This document shows positions 6,973 through 13,718 of a stretch of DNA of 19,538 bases, one piece after another. Within the stretch, counting starts at the first letter, position 1. Each line of letters opens with the position of its first letter. The position numbers and the translations under genes are program-made. The notes beneath the pieces are model-generated. The model did no database searches, had not been told where the DNA came from, and worked only from the letters and a program-made list of their open reading frames with translations. Origin of the DNA: Candidatus Geothermarchaeota archaeon (GTDB taxonomy: Archaea; Thermoproteota; Nitrososphaeria; Geothermarchaeales; JAUWBL01); NCBI GenBank assembly GCA_030601715.1, contig JAUWBL010000004.1:1-19538 (forward strand), given 5' to 3'.

Positions 6973-8388
6973 ATGAATTCTTATCGGAAGACGCTCTCAG
7001 TCGTCATCATTCAGGTCCTGCTGGGCAGCCTTTCTTTCCCTCCAGCCGGAGCTGTGCACGGTCAGGTAGACCAAGACCTCGATATGGTGCATTACAGCCT
7101 ATCTCGGCCAGGTCTTAACTACAGTGTCGTCCTAGCAAACGGATCCAATACTCCGATGATCGTGTGGTGGGACGAGGGAAAACCACGGGAGAAGTTTCTT
7201 GTAGCTTTCGATGCCCTCTTCGAAGGCCTGGTTTATCCACAGCTAAGCCGATTTCTGCCCACGGTCTCTAGGAGAATAAGCTTCGAAAACCTGATGAATC
7301 AGACTAAGCTCGTCGAGGAGAACCTCTTTAGTAGGGGGCCAGATGCTGGAGAAAGAAACTATCCACTCTCAGGAGAAAGCCTTACCGAGAAGTTCCAAGA
7401 GATCTGGGGCCAGCTCAAGATACCAACGGCATCTCCTCACAACTTCTTCGACTTCGCAATGGGTCGCTGGGATATTGCATCTATCGAGCAACTGATGTCA
7501 GGTGACGGTACGCTGGTGGGCATTGAGATAGAGTACGCCTTGGTCAAAGTGGCGGAGGAGAGCTTTCAGTACTTGGAGACCAATCTGTCGCTGAAGATCC
7601 GGTTGTACGTAAAGGACGTGATGGTCCGGAGAGATGGAATCGAATACGGGGTTAGCCAGGGCGAGATGAAGGTTGATCTGGAACTCGGGAGGTGGGAGTG
7701 GTTCATCGACCGATTTAAGGTCGTGGAGGCTGTGCAGGACGGCTTGAACCTTGAACTTAGGCCGGAGCTAACTCTGAGAATGAAGATCTTCTTCATCGAG
7801 CTCAACGATATCAGTGTTCTACAAGATCTCACGCCTGGCGAACTTATGGGTCGGTCCGCGCTGTCCTTGTCGTACACAAAGGTATTGCATAGAGGTTCGG
7901 AGCATTTTCTGGCGGAAGAGGATGACGAGCGTTTCCTAGACGAGGAAGACGTTGAACGCTCCCTCGGTAAGTCGAAGCTTGAAATATACACCGAGCCAGC
8001 AAGCATCAAGGGCTACGTGAGGTTCATCGACAAAGCAAGAAGGGAACGCGACGGTGGCTCGGACGTGATCAGGGTAGTCTCGTCCGTTCTCGCCGTTGGC
8101 GACTCAGCGGAGATATACTTCCATTATCCGTACTTCGGGGGTGGCTCGCTGAGACACGATCCCATCGTAGGAATCGCAGGTAAAGCTCAACCCATCGAGC
8201 CCCCTGAGTCCAGGTCTAGCGAATACATGATCATATCCAGGGACGATGGATGGACCATAGAACCCTTGACTCAGGTCTCTATACCGGTAGACATCCTCAC
8301 CTTGGCGGCGATTTCCACCGCTGCCTTCATTTCGGTTTTGCTTGCCAAGCGCCTTCGAAGACTGGGGACTGAAGCACCAACCAGGTAG
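6973..8388 (+). CDS. Exported protein of unknown function with C-terminal membrane anchor
   Basis: I do not recognise this 471-residue protein. An N-terminal signal sequence is likely: charged MNSYRK followed by a hydrophobic stretch and a small-residue end at PPAGAVHG (about residues 1-30). A single membrane segment, DILTLAAISTAAFISVLLA (about residues 440-458), is followed by the basic KRLRRLG, which predicts an outer-surface domain of about 400 residues held by one C-terminal helix. The middle looks rich in beta-strand and charged residues. Residues 312-329 hold two near-identical nine-residue acidic units (FLAEEDDER and FLDEEDVER). The preceding gene is a membrane-bound regulator, so joint function is plausible but unproven. 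It ends 24 bases from the convergent S19 gene. Confidence 0.75.
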   Translation: MNSYRKTLSVVIIQVLLGSLSFPPAGAVHGQVDQDLDMVHYSLSRPGLNYSVVLANGSNTPMIVWWDEGKPREKFLVAFDALFEGLVYPQLSRFLPTVSRRISFENLMNQTKLVEENLFSRGPDAGERNYPLSGESLTEKFQEIWGQLKIPTASPHNFFDFAMGRWDIASIEQLMSGDGTLVGIEIEYALVKVAEESFQYLETNLSLKIRLYVKDVMVRRDGIEYGVSQGEMKVDLELGRWEWFIDRFKVVEAVQDGLNLELRPELTLRMKIFFIELNDISVLQDLTPGELMGRSALSLSYTKVLHRGSEHFLAEEDDERFLDEEDVERSLGKSKLEIYTEPASIKGYVRFIDKARRERDGGSDVIRVVSSVLAVGDSAEIYFHYPYFGGGSLRHDPIVGIAGKAQPIEPPESRSSEYMIISRDDGWTIEPLTQVSIPVDILTLAAISTAAFISVLLAKRLRRLGTEAPTR

Positions 8389-8412
8389 GCGAAATCCCAA
8401 CCGGGCACGTGT

Positions 8413-8805
8413 CTACTTTAGAGGAACGTAGAGACTAGACCTCGTCGCTCCCACTCCTGGCATGCCGTGCTTCACTATCCTGTTGGTGGGTGCGAACTCC
8501 CCTAGCCTCCTGCCAATCATCTCAGTCCGGATCTCAACAGACGTGAATTCGGTACCGTTGTGAACCCCGATGGTCAAGCCAACCATCTCTGGGAGAATCA
8601 CCATCTCCCTAGAATGGGTTCGAATGACCGCCTTCTCGTTGCTTTGAACGGCTCTTATCTTTCTGAGCAGTTTTCTCTCCTGCTCGGTCATCCCCCGAGA
8701 TATGTGTCTCCTCTCTTTGGCAGGCAGGAGTCCCGCAAACTCTTCCAGACTCATACTCTTCAGTTCTTGGAGGGCCCGACCTTTGTATAGGAACTCCCTA
8801 GGCGT
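8413..8805 (-). CDS. rps19: 30S ribosomal protein S19, apparent ACG start
   Basis: Small-subunit protein S19 in the head, beside S13. The family core is clear: SLEEFAGLLPAKERRHISRG, EQERKLLRKIR, VIRTHSREMVILPEMVGLTI, GEFAPTNR, and GVGATRSSLYVPLK at the end. The first ATG in frame is at 8754 and gives 113 residues, but the frame upstream of it reads PREFLYKGRALQELKS, the conserved S19 N-terminus (F-x-Y-[RK]-G...L-x-E-L). In that extension the only sensible start is ACG at 8805, eight bases after the perfect Shine-Dalgarno GGAGG of GGAGGTGATC, giving 130 residues, a normal length. A stop codon (TAG) lies directly before it. Either ACG is used as a start or an ATG was changed. Confidence 0.93.
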   Translation of the reverse strand, partial: TPREFLYKGRALQELKSMSLEEFAGLLPAKERRHISRGMTEQERKLLRKIRAVQSNEKAVIRTHSREMVILPEMVGLTIGVHNGTEFTSVEIRTEMIGRRLGEFAPTNRIVKHGMPGVGATRSSLYVPLK

Positions 8806-8808
8806 CTA

Positions 8809-8818
8809 GATCACCTCC
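8809..8818 (-). promoter_or_regulatory. Full-length Shine-Dalgarno site of S19
   Basis: The minus strand reads GGAGGTGATC, the exact complement of the conserved archaeal 16S rRNA 3' end (GATCACCTCC). It overlaps the last codons and the stop of L2. The space from GGAGG to the ACG at 8805 is eight bases, an optimal distance, whereas the first ATG of S19 is about 59 bases away. This decides where S19 translation most probably starts. Confidence 0.8.
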
Positions 8819-9542
8819 TCCTTCTCCTCTTTCCTTTCGGACCGGTGCTTCTAGCACCAAAGCTGCCGACTTTCCTGCCAGGAGGTGCGTGTTTTGACAC
8901 TGTCTTCGGTTTGCCGACGTGCTGCTTGGCCCCTCCCCCAAATGGGTGATCAACGGGGTTCATGGCAACCCCCCTGACGATCGGTCCAAGCCCCTTCCCA
9001 CGCTTAGCCTTAAACCAGTGGAACTTTTTCCCATATTTCAAGAAGGGCTTGTCTCTTCGTCCGCTACCACTCACAACTCCGATCATCGCTCGGCACCTAG
9101 GACTCAACGTCTTGGTCTTCCCAGATGGAAGTCTGACCTCGATCCCCTTAGGTGTGGTGCCTATCACTTGAGCGAACGTACCTGAAGACTTGGCGAATAA
9201 TCCGCCGTCGCCTGCTCTCTTCTCGACATTGCAGATCTGGGTTCCAGCTGGAATGGCTGACAGTTCCAGTACATCCCCAACAGAAGGGCTGGTGCCTTGG
9301 TTGATGTCAACTCGTTGACCGACCCTCAGCCCCTCGGGGGCAGCTATGTGAAAGACCTTTCCACTCTCGGTTCGAATCGTCGCTAGGGGAGCCCCGCGTC
9401 CGGGCTCGTGCAAGAGATCTGTGACCGTCCCCGTATCTCTCACGTCCAAGGCAGGAAGAGCTGGGTCCTCGATCCTCCCGTAGGTCTTGGCTCTGAATAT
9501 GCTCCCTCTTCCTTTGCGTTGAGCCCTGATTCTCTTCCCCAT
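8811..9542 (-). CDS. rpl2: 50S ribosomal protein L2
   Basis: Large-subunit protein L2, needed for subunit association and for the peptidyl-transferase centre. The 243 residues have the archaeal form: MGKRIRAQRKGRGSIFRAKT, the OB/SH3-like middle (VFHIAAPEGLRVGQRVDI, IPAGTQICNVEKRAGDGG), KTKTLSPRCRAMIGVVSGSG and the highly conserved RGVAMNPVDHPFGGG (His199), ending in a basic GKRRRRR tail. The ATG at 9542 has AGGAG about nine bases before it. It follows L23 by eleven bases, and its last codons form the S19 Shine-Dalgarno. Confidence 0.98.
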   Translation of the reverse strand: MGKRIRAQRKGRGSIFRAKTYGRIEDPALPALDVRDTGTVTDLLHEPGRGAPLATIRTESGKVFHIAAPEGLRVGQRVDINQGTSPSVGDVLELSAIPAGTQICNVEKRAGDGGLFAKSSGTFAQVIGTTPKGIEVRLPSGKTKTLSPRCRAMIGVVSGSGRRDKPFLKYGKKFHWFKAKRGKGLGPIVRGVAMNPVDHPFGGGAKQHVGKPKTVSKHAPPGRKVGSFGARSTGPKGKRRRRR

Positions 9543-9553
9543 ACTCCGCGCTC

Positions 9554-9823
9554 CTAGATTATACTTAGGGCGATCGCCACCTCCGTCGCGGCGTCTCTGG
9601 ATGAGAAGGTCACTATCGCTTTCTTCCCACCCTTGGGCGTGGTGAGCAGGTTTACTTTGTTGACTGAAACGTCAAAATAGGATTCCACAGCCGCCTTGAC
9701 ATTGCGCTTCGTAGCTTTCTCGTCGACCATGAAAGTCACCTTGTTGAGTGACTCAACCTGAGTCACTGCCTTCTCCGTGATGAGCGGGTACTTGACGATC
9801 CTGAAAAAGCCCGCCTCAGACAT
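9554..9823 (-). CDS. rpl23: 50S ribosomal protein L23
   Basis: Large-subunit protein L23 at the exit tunnel, where SRP and other factors dock. The 89 residues read IVKYPLITEKAVTQVESLNK, VTFMVDEKATKRNVKAAVES, then VSVNKVNLLTTPKGGKKAIV, matching archaeal L23 in sequence and length. The ATG at 9823 lies inside the last codons of L4 (8-base overlap), so translation of the two is probably coupled. Confidence 0.97.
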   Translation of the reverse strand: MSEAGFFRIVKYPLITEKAVTQVESLNKVTFMVDEKATKRNVKAAVESYFDVSVNKVNLLTTPKGGKKAIVTFSSRDAATEVAIALSII

Positions 9824-10616
9824 TGGTCACCAGCCGCCTTAGTCTGTCTGCGAGGCGCTCACTGAGGATCTCTAGGGATGTTGATGTCCAGACAGTGAGT
9901 CTACCTGGGACCCCTCCAGGAGCGAGGTGTATGACGCTCACGTTTCGAGCAGCCACGCAATCTAGACCGGGAATATTTCTGGCAGCCTCCCAGATTCCCC
10001 TATCGCTGCCGTATACTATCAGTGGTCCTCTGGGGTATCTTGTCCTCCTCCCCCTCATCGAAGCCTTTCCACCCGTAGTCTTCTTGCCTTGCTTCGCTCT
10101 TACGATGTCCTGGGATAGGCCCAAGGCGTCCGCCACCGACATCAGCTCACCCGTCTTTAAAACCTCTTCCAGCTCGTCTGCAACCACTAGGGGGATCGAG
10201 GCAACATTCTCGACGACGTGACCTCTCTTCGCGACAAGCAATCGATCAGCTGTGGCGGCTGCGGCAGAAGCCGTGGCGAGCGATCTCTCCTTTCGGTTCA
10301 ACCTCTTCGCCACGACCTTGTTAGGGGTCTCGACGTGAGGTCTTCTCCCGCCCACGGCCATGGTGACTATCGCTGCCCTTCCTCTGTGGGGGGGATTCTT
10401 TATCCTGGGAACCCTCGCAAGACCCAATCCCGTCCCAAAGAACTCCGCCGATGTGTCCCTTCCCGCCCTAGGGTAGCGTCCCTTGGGCTGATATGAGTGA
10501 GACTGGAGATGATTGAAGGCTCGAAGAATCAGTTCTGTTCTGATCGGCTGCTGGAAGATGTCGGTCTCGATCTCCGACACTTGGATGCCTGACAGGTCGA
10601 AGACTGTAAAGGTCAT
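9816..10616 (-). CDS. rpl4: 50S ribosomal protein L4 (L1e family)
   Basis: Large-subunit protein L4 of the archaeal/eukaryotic (L1e) type, with an extended loop into the exit tunnel. Seen: TFTVFDLSGIQVSEIETDIF at the N-terminus, the loop region (RYPRAGRDTSAEFFGTGLGL, RIKNPPHRGRAA), VGGRRPHVETPNKVVAKRLN, and GKASMRGRRTRYPRGPLIVY near the C-terminus. I chose the ATG at 10616 (266 residues), one base after the L3 stop and with GGGTG upstream, because it gives the family N-terminus; a start at 10637 would add seven non-conserved residues. Confidence 0.97.
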   Translation of the reverse strand: MTFTVFDLSGIQVSEIETDIFQQPIRTELILRAFNHLQSHSYQPKGRYPRAGRDTSAEFFGTGLGLARVPRIKNPPHRGRAAIVTMAVGGRRPHVETPNKVVAKRLNRKERSLATASAAAATADRLLVAKRGHVVENVASIPLVVADELEEVLKTGELMSVADALGLSQDIVRAKQGKKTTGGKASMRGRRTRYPRGPLIVYGSDRGIWEAARNIPGLDCVAARNVSVIHLAPGGVPGRLTVWTSTSLEILSERLADRLRRLVTNV

Positions 10617-10617
10617 A

Positions 10618-11613
10618 CTAGACACCCTTCTGAACATAGGTAAGTTCGGGAGCTGGCGCGGTCTCCGTCTTCGGTCGAAGGGTAGGTCTCGTCCTCACTA
10701 ACCTCCGCACTGGTCCCGGGATAGAGCCTTTGAGGATCATGTAGTCGCTTCTCAAGACCCCGTATCTGTGGAACTCAGATATGCTCTCAGGTCGCTCTAT
10801 GGCGAGAATCTTAACGCCGTATTGGGTTCTCCTATGGTATCCCATCTGTCCAGCCGCGGGAACTGTGTACATCGTGCTGGCGGGTTTCCACGGTCCCAGA
10901 GCCCCCGGCTTTCTCTTGCTCTTCCTGGATTTCGGAGGAAGGATCTTTATTCCCCAGCGCTTAACTGGCCCCTGGAACCCTTTGCCCTTGGTTACGGCCA
11001 ATGTGTCGATGACATCACCGGCCCGATGAACGGTGTTCACATGGACATCTGTGCCTAGGAGCTTGGTGGCGAAGGCGAATTTCTCCCTGGGAGGGGCCTT
11101 TCCTCCGATTTCCACCTCAAAAACCTCGGGAGTCTTCTTGCGAATTCCAGCTAGCTTTGGCTGGGTGGAGAAGAGGATCCTAAGCCGAGTCGATGAGTTG
11201 AGGCTTCCTTCAATGATCTCCAGGTTTCGCTGTGAGTTGGCTACGGAAAGGTTCTTGACCCTTCTCCTTAGGTCGGCAGGGATCTTCTCTGCGAAAGCCA
11301 TGCCTGAGCTCTTCAAACGGTTTTCTTCCTCAGATATGCTATAGTTCACTAAACCCGCAGCGTAGAGAGGGGGCGTCTCGAGGATCGTGGCGGCCGTGAA
11401 GACCTCCTTCCCATAGTTTATGGAATTCCTGTCGCTCTCTGCATAGACTATGCCCGTCATGCCAGCCTTGTAGCCGCTGAAACCGAGGATGGTCGGTTCC
11501 TCAACATCGAGCCTGGGCCAGGTTTTTACTCTGGGAACGAGGGAGTCAGCTCGCTTCCTTGGGGAGTAGGACAAAGATCCCCTCTTAGGAGCATGTTTCT
11601 TCCTATGGCCCAT
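10618..11613 (-). CDS. rpl3: 50S ribosomal protein L3
   Basis: Large-subunit protein L3, an assembly initiator close to the peptidyl-transferase centre. The 331 residues show the archaeal form: MGHRKKHAPKRGSLSYSPRK, ILGFSGYKAGMTGIVY, then VIDTLAVTKGKGFQGPVKRW and PAAGQMGYHRRTQYGVKILA, with PKSRKSKRKPGALGPWKP between. The ATG at 11613 has GGTGA close upstream and a TATA-type promoter about 35-40 bases further up. It opens the block L3-L4-L23-L2-S19. Confidence 0.98.
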   Translation of the reverse strand: MGHRKKHAPKRGSLSYSPRKRADSLVPRVKTWPRLDVEEPTILGFSGYKAGMTGIVYAESDRNSINYGKEVFTAATILETPPLYAAGLVNYSISEEENRLKSSGMAFAEKIPADLRRRVKNLSVANSQRNLEIIEGSLNSSTRLRILFSTQPKLAGIRKKTPEVFEVEIGGKAPPREKFAFATKLLGTDVHVNTVHRAGDVIDTLAVTKGKGFQGPVKRWGIKILPPKSRKSKRKPGALGPWKPASTMYTVPAAGQMGYHRRTQYGVKILAIERPESISEFHRYGVLRSDYMILKGSIPGPVRRLVRTRPTLRPKTETAPAPELTYVQKGV

Positions 11614-11646
11614 GGCTCACCACATCCCCCTTTGGTGAGGGTCGCG

Positions 11647-11657
11647 CTATAAGTATT
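11647..11657 (-). promoter_or_regulatory. Archaeal promoter (TATA box) of the L3 operon
   Basis: The minus strand reads AATACTTATAG, an A/T-rich TATA-like box in an otherwise G/C-rich gap. A start about 25 bases downstream, near 11625, would leave a leader of roughly a dozen bases containing the L3 ribosome-binding site (GGTGA). Position and spacing fit an archaeal TBP/TFB promoter, and the gap after the methyltransferase gene makes a new transcript likely here. The start point is inferred. Confidence 0.55.
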
Positions 11658-11663
11658 GAAAGA

Positions 11664-11709
11664 GAGTGACAGGACGACTCACTCCTAGCGGGTCTGAAGA
11701 TCGATCTTC
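11664..11709. repeat. Two inverted repeats between the methyltransferase gene and the L3 promoter
   Basis: A perfect 14-base palindrome, GAAGATCGATCTTC, lies at 11696-11709, two bases beyond the methyltransferase stop. A second inverted repeat, GAGTGA and TCACTC around a nine-base loop, lies at 11664-11684, just upstream of the L3 TATA box. They could be hairpins ending the upstream transcript or binding sites for a regulator of the L3 operon. There is no strong T-run, so a standard intrinsic terminator is not clear. Confidence 0.45.
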
Positions 11710-11711
11710 CC

Positions 11712-12560
11712 TTACAGCTTGTGCCTGAGAAGATTCAGGAGACCCAAAGAGAGGGAGACAGCCTCCTCAATGCGAACGGTTTCGGTCTTCTGTCCCGGAA
11801 CGGTGTTAAGAATGAACTCGCCTATCCGCTGTGACTCGCCACGTTTCAGGCCAATGATCTCGTGGACGCCACGGCGAGGGCCTCCGAAAGCCACAATAAT
11901 CGAATCAGATGCTTTCACTGCCATCAGCAGTTCGTCCCACACCGATGGTGCCTCGTCTCCATGCTTCGAGGTCAAGATTCTGAGAGATCCATGGAATCCC
12001 TGCAAGAGCTCCTCCAACCCTGATGTCGGTGGATGTACCTCGTAACCCCAGTACTCAGATAGACGACTGTCCTCGATGATCCTCCCGAAGAGGTCGGACC
12101 GCTGAACATCTGTTATCTCCACTGTGACCCTGATCCCCTTCTTGAGCCTCTCCTTGACCGTGACCGGGCTGTCTAAGCCTACGTCGATCACTGTGCCACC
12201 GTCTCGGGGTTCTCCAGTTAGGCCGACCCGATACGTTCCAGCCTTGACCTCTGAAAGGGGGATCCATAGTCTGTGATGGGGCGTTCGAAGTGGGGGAAGA
12301 AGACCGACGTATCTGAGGTCTGGGTCCCTTGGAAACATGTCTTTCCTCAGATACTGGGGTGTGTCCAAATACCTCAGAACCTTTGTCAGTTGTCTGGAAT
12401 TGTTGCGCCTCGGGCTCTCAGGGTTTTCCCAGTAGAGCCAGATGTCCGAGACGCCGAAGATGCTACAGGCCCTAGCGACAGTGCCGAAGGTCATAGTTCT
12501 TTGCATCGCTCCCCTGAGGTTACTGCCAAGGGTGTCTGGTATGGCTATCCCGATCCTCAA
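11712..12560 (-). CDS. SPOUT-class RNA methyltransferase (COG2106/MTH1-like)
   Basis: Probable RNA methyltransferase of the archaeal MTH1-like SPOUT family, related to human SPOUT1/C9orf114. The 282 residues show the N-terminal half of the Rossmann-like fold (MRIGIAIPDTLGSNL, ARACSIFGVSDIWLYW), an inserted beta-rich OB-like segment about residues 95-170, and a C-terminal knot region with SDSIIVAFGGPRRGVHEIIG (AFGGPRRG at 224-231), where S-adenosylmethionine should bind. The RNA target is not known to me. The gene is often next to L3 in archaeal genomes, as here, which supports the call. Start is TTG at 12560 with AGGAAGGAG upstream. Confidence 0.85.
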   Translation of the reverse strand: MRIGIAIPDTLGSNLRGAMQRTMTFGTVARACSIFGVSDIWLYWENPESPRRNNSRQLTKVLRYLDTPQYLRKDMFPRDPDLRYVGLLPPLRTPHHRLWIPLSEVKAGTYRVGLTGEPRDGGTVIDVGLDSPVTVKERLKKGIRVTVEITDVQRSDLFGRIIEDSRLSEYWGYEVHPPTSGLEELLQGFHGSLRILTSKHGDEAPSVWDELLMAVKASDSIIVAFGGPRRGVHEIIGLKRGESQRIGEFILNTVPGQKTETVRIEEAVSLSLGLLNLLRHKL

Positions 12561-12709
12561 TGCCTTCTATCTCCTTCCTGTGGAGCAGCTCGCCACCTGT
12601 CCGTCGTGACCACTTTCGTGGCATTCTTCATGCGATGTCAAAGGCTCAACATCTTCTTATGATGGGCTCTCAGAATAGCTGTGTGGAGTGAGTGAGAGGG
12701 CTGACTAAT
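12561..12709. promoter_or_regulatory. Divergent intergenic region between the methyltransferase and the small unknown gene
   Basis: This 149-base region separates two genes that point away from each other, so promoters in both directions are expected. The only TATA-like element is around 12655-12664 (TTCTTATGAT; minus strand ATCATAAGAA), which could serve the plus-strand gene with a start near 12685. A short hairpin, CCACTTTCGTGG, lies at 12611-12622. GTGGAGTGAGTGAGAGGG before the ATG at 12710 is purine-rich and may hold its ribosome-binding site. Confidence 0.3.
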
Positions 12710-13009
12710 ATGGCTGTTAGGGTGCGGATTGTTGTCACTGATGTGCGTTCGGTGGGGAAGCTGATTCGATTGTTTGGGAAGAGGGCGGATGTCCCCCAGG
12801 TAGACATTCAACCAGGAGTCATCAGGCTGGACCCGTCGAACATCGGAGATGTTGCCAAGCAGATCCAGAGACAGGTGTCGAAGGCCATGATGGGGCAGAA
12901 CGTGAAGGATTTTGTGATGCTTCTGCAACGCAACGAATACGAAGAGATGGGGAGACCCGGCATCGGTGAAATCTACTCGGTCACCCTGGATAGAGCCAAG
13001 CAGGGATAG
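12710..13009 (+). CDS. Small protein of unknown function
   Basis: I do not recognise this 99-residue protein. It begins MAVRVRIVVTDVRSVGKLIR, has a central PQVDIQPGVIRLDPSNIGD and ends with EMGRPGIGEIYSVTLDRAKQ. It looks soluble, basic and mixed alpha/beta, with no cysteine, signal peptide or membrane segment. An upstream GTG at 12692 would add six residues; the ATG at 12710 follows GAGAGGG by eleven bases. It lies between S10 and the SPOUT gene, on the opposite strand, and just before a tRNA gene. Location in the translation gene cluster hints at a translation-linked role, but this is only inference. Confidence 0.7.
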   Translation: MAVRVRIVVTDVRSVGKLIRLFGKRADVPQVDIQPGVIRLDPSNIGDVAKQIQRQVSKAMMGQNVKDFVMLLQRNEYEEMGRPGIGEIYSVTLDRAKQG

Positions 13010-13169
13010 GCAATATGGCTGTTGGCGCCTTTGGTTATCTGCAGCCACACGTGTCGCCCTTCGTAACACCCTGACAGAGTCCCGTCTGGATGATGCTCGG
13101 GTGCAGGCCCAGTAGCTACAGGTAAGACCCTTGAGAACTTAGCTAGGTCGCTGATCTTCTAGACATAGT
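13010..13169 (+). other. Spacer between the small unknown gene and tRNA-Ser, with a 20-codon open frame
   Basis: After the stop of the small gene, 13015-13074 reads ATG to TGA as a 19-residue frame, MAVGAFGYLQPHVSPFVTP. Its first bases, AATATGGCTGTT (13012-13023), repeat exactly the start region of the preceding gene (12707-12718). It could be a remnant duplication or chance. The rest, to 13169, must hold the tRNA promoter, but I see no convincing TATA box. On the other side of the tRNA, 13259-13348 holds nothing I can identify. Confidence 0.3.
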
Positions 13170-13258
13170 GCCGGGATGGCCGAGCGGACTATGGCGCAGG
13201 CCTTGAGAGCCTGTGGGTCTTCGGGCCCGCGTGGGTTCGAATCCCACTCCCGGCGCCA
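13170..13258 (+). tRNA. tRNA-Ser (anticodon UGA)
   Basis: A complete tRNA of 89 bases including an encoded CCA. The acceptor arms GCCGGGA and TCCCGGC pair fully, with G as discriminator base followed by CCA. The anticodon arm is CAGGC-CTTGAGA-GCCTG, giving anticodon TGA, which reads UCN serine codons. A long variable arm (around GGGTCTTCGGGCCC) is present, as expected for serine tRNA. The T arm is GTGGG-TTCGAAT-CCCAC. No intron is seen. It lies on the plus strand, opposite to the neighbouring S10 gene. Confidence 0.95.
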
Positions 13259-13348
13259 AGATCCTCTCTCTCAGTCAGCGGATACTCAGTTGCTCGCCAT
13301 GAGGGCTGCGCGAACTCGGTTGAACTCAGATGTGAATGTTTCCTAGTT

Positions 13349-13657
13349 CTAAGTTATTCGCAGTTCGATGAACACGTCGTCCGGGATAGATAGCCTTACG
13401 ATGTATTTCATGGCTCTCTCATTGGAGTCGATGTCGAAGAGTCGTCGGTGAATGCGCATTTCATACTTGTCCCAAGTCGGGGTTCCCTGACCACAAGGAG
13501 ACCTTCTCGTGGGGACAACTATCTTCTTCGTGGGCATGTAGACCGGTCCGGAATACTTCGCTCCTGTTTTCTCCGCGATCTCCTTGAGCTCACCGCAGAC
13601 GCCGTCCAAAGTCTTGGGATCTGTTCCCGTAAGGGTTATGCGAGCCTTAGACAACAA
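13349..13657 (-). CDS. rps10: 30S ribosomal protein S10
   Basis: Small-subunit protein S10 of the head. The 102 residues match archaeal S10: SKARITLTGTDPKTLDGVCG, KYSGPVYMPTKKIVVPTRRS, then PCGQGTPTWDKYEMRIHRRL and the ending VFIELRIT. There is no ATG. Two adjacent TTG codons (13657, 13654) follow GAGTGA, and either may be the start. It is 61 bases downstream of EF-1 alpha, the usual archaeal pairing. L3 does not follow directly; a tRNA and two other genes lie between. Confidence 0.96.
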   Translation of the reverse strand: MLSKARITLTGTDPKTLDGVCGELKEIAEKTGAKYSGPVYMPTKKIVVPTRRSPCGQGTPTWDKYEMRIHRRLFDIDSNERAMKYIVRLSIPDDVFIELRIT

Positions 13658-13718
13658 TCTTCACTCTGGAGGAACTGCTTCGGAGCCGTCTGAAGGAGGC
13701 AGGAGACGCTGCGCGGCT

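Noticed and set aside
8104..8400. Minus-strand open frame of 98 codons after S19
   Set aside because: It lies opposite the end of the exported-protein gene and has no features of a real protein or of a ribosomal gene.
13085..13160. Possible C/D box guide RNA (GATGATG near 13090 and CTGA near 13151)
   Set aside because: The C box does not match RTGATGA, no D'/C' pair is clear, and the boxes are not in a convincing terminal stem.
13259..13348. Terminator or attachment site after tRNA-Ser
   Set aside because: No hairpin with T-run, and no repeat of the tRNA 3' end is seen in the window.
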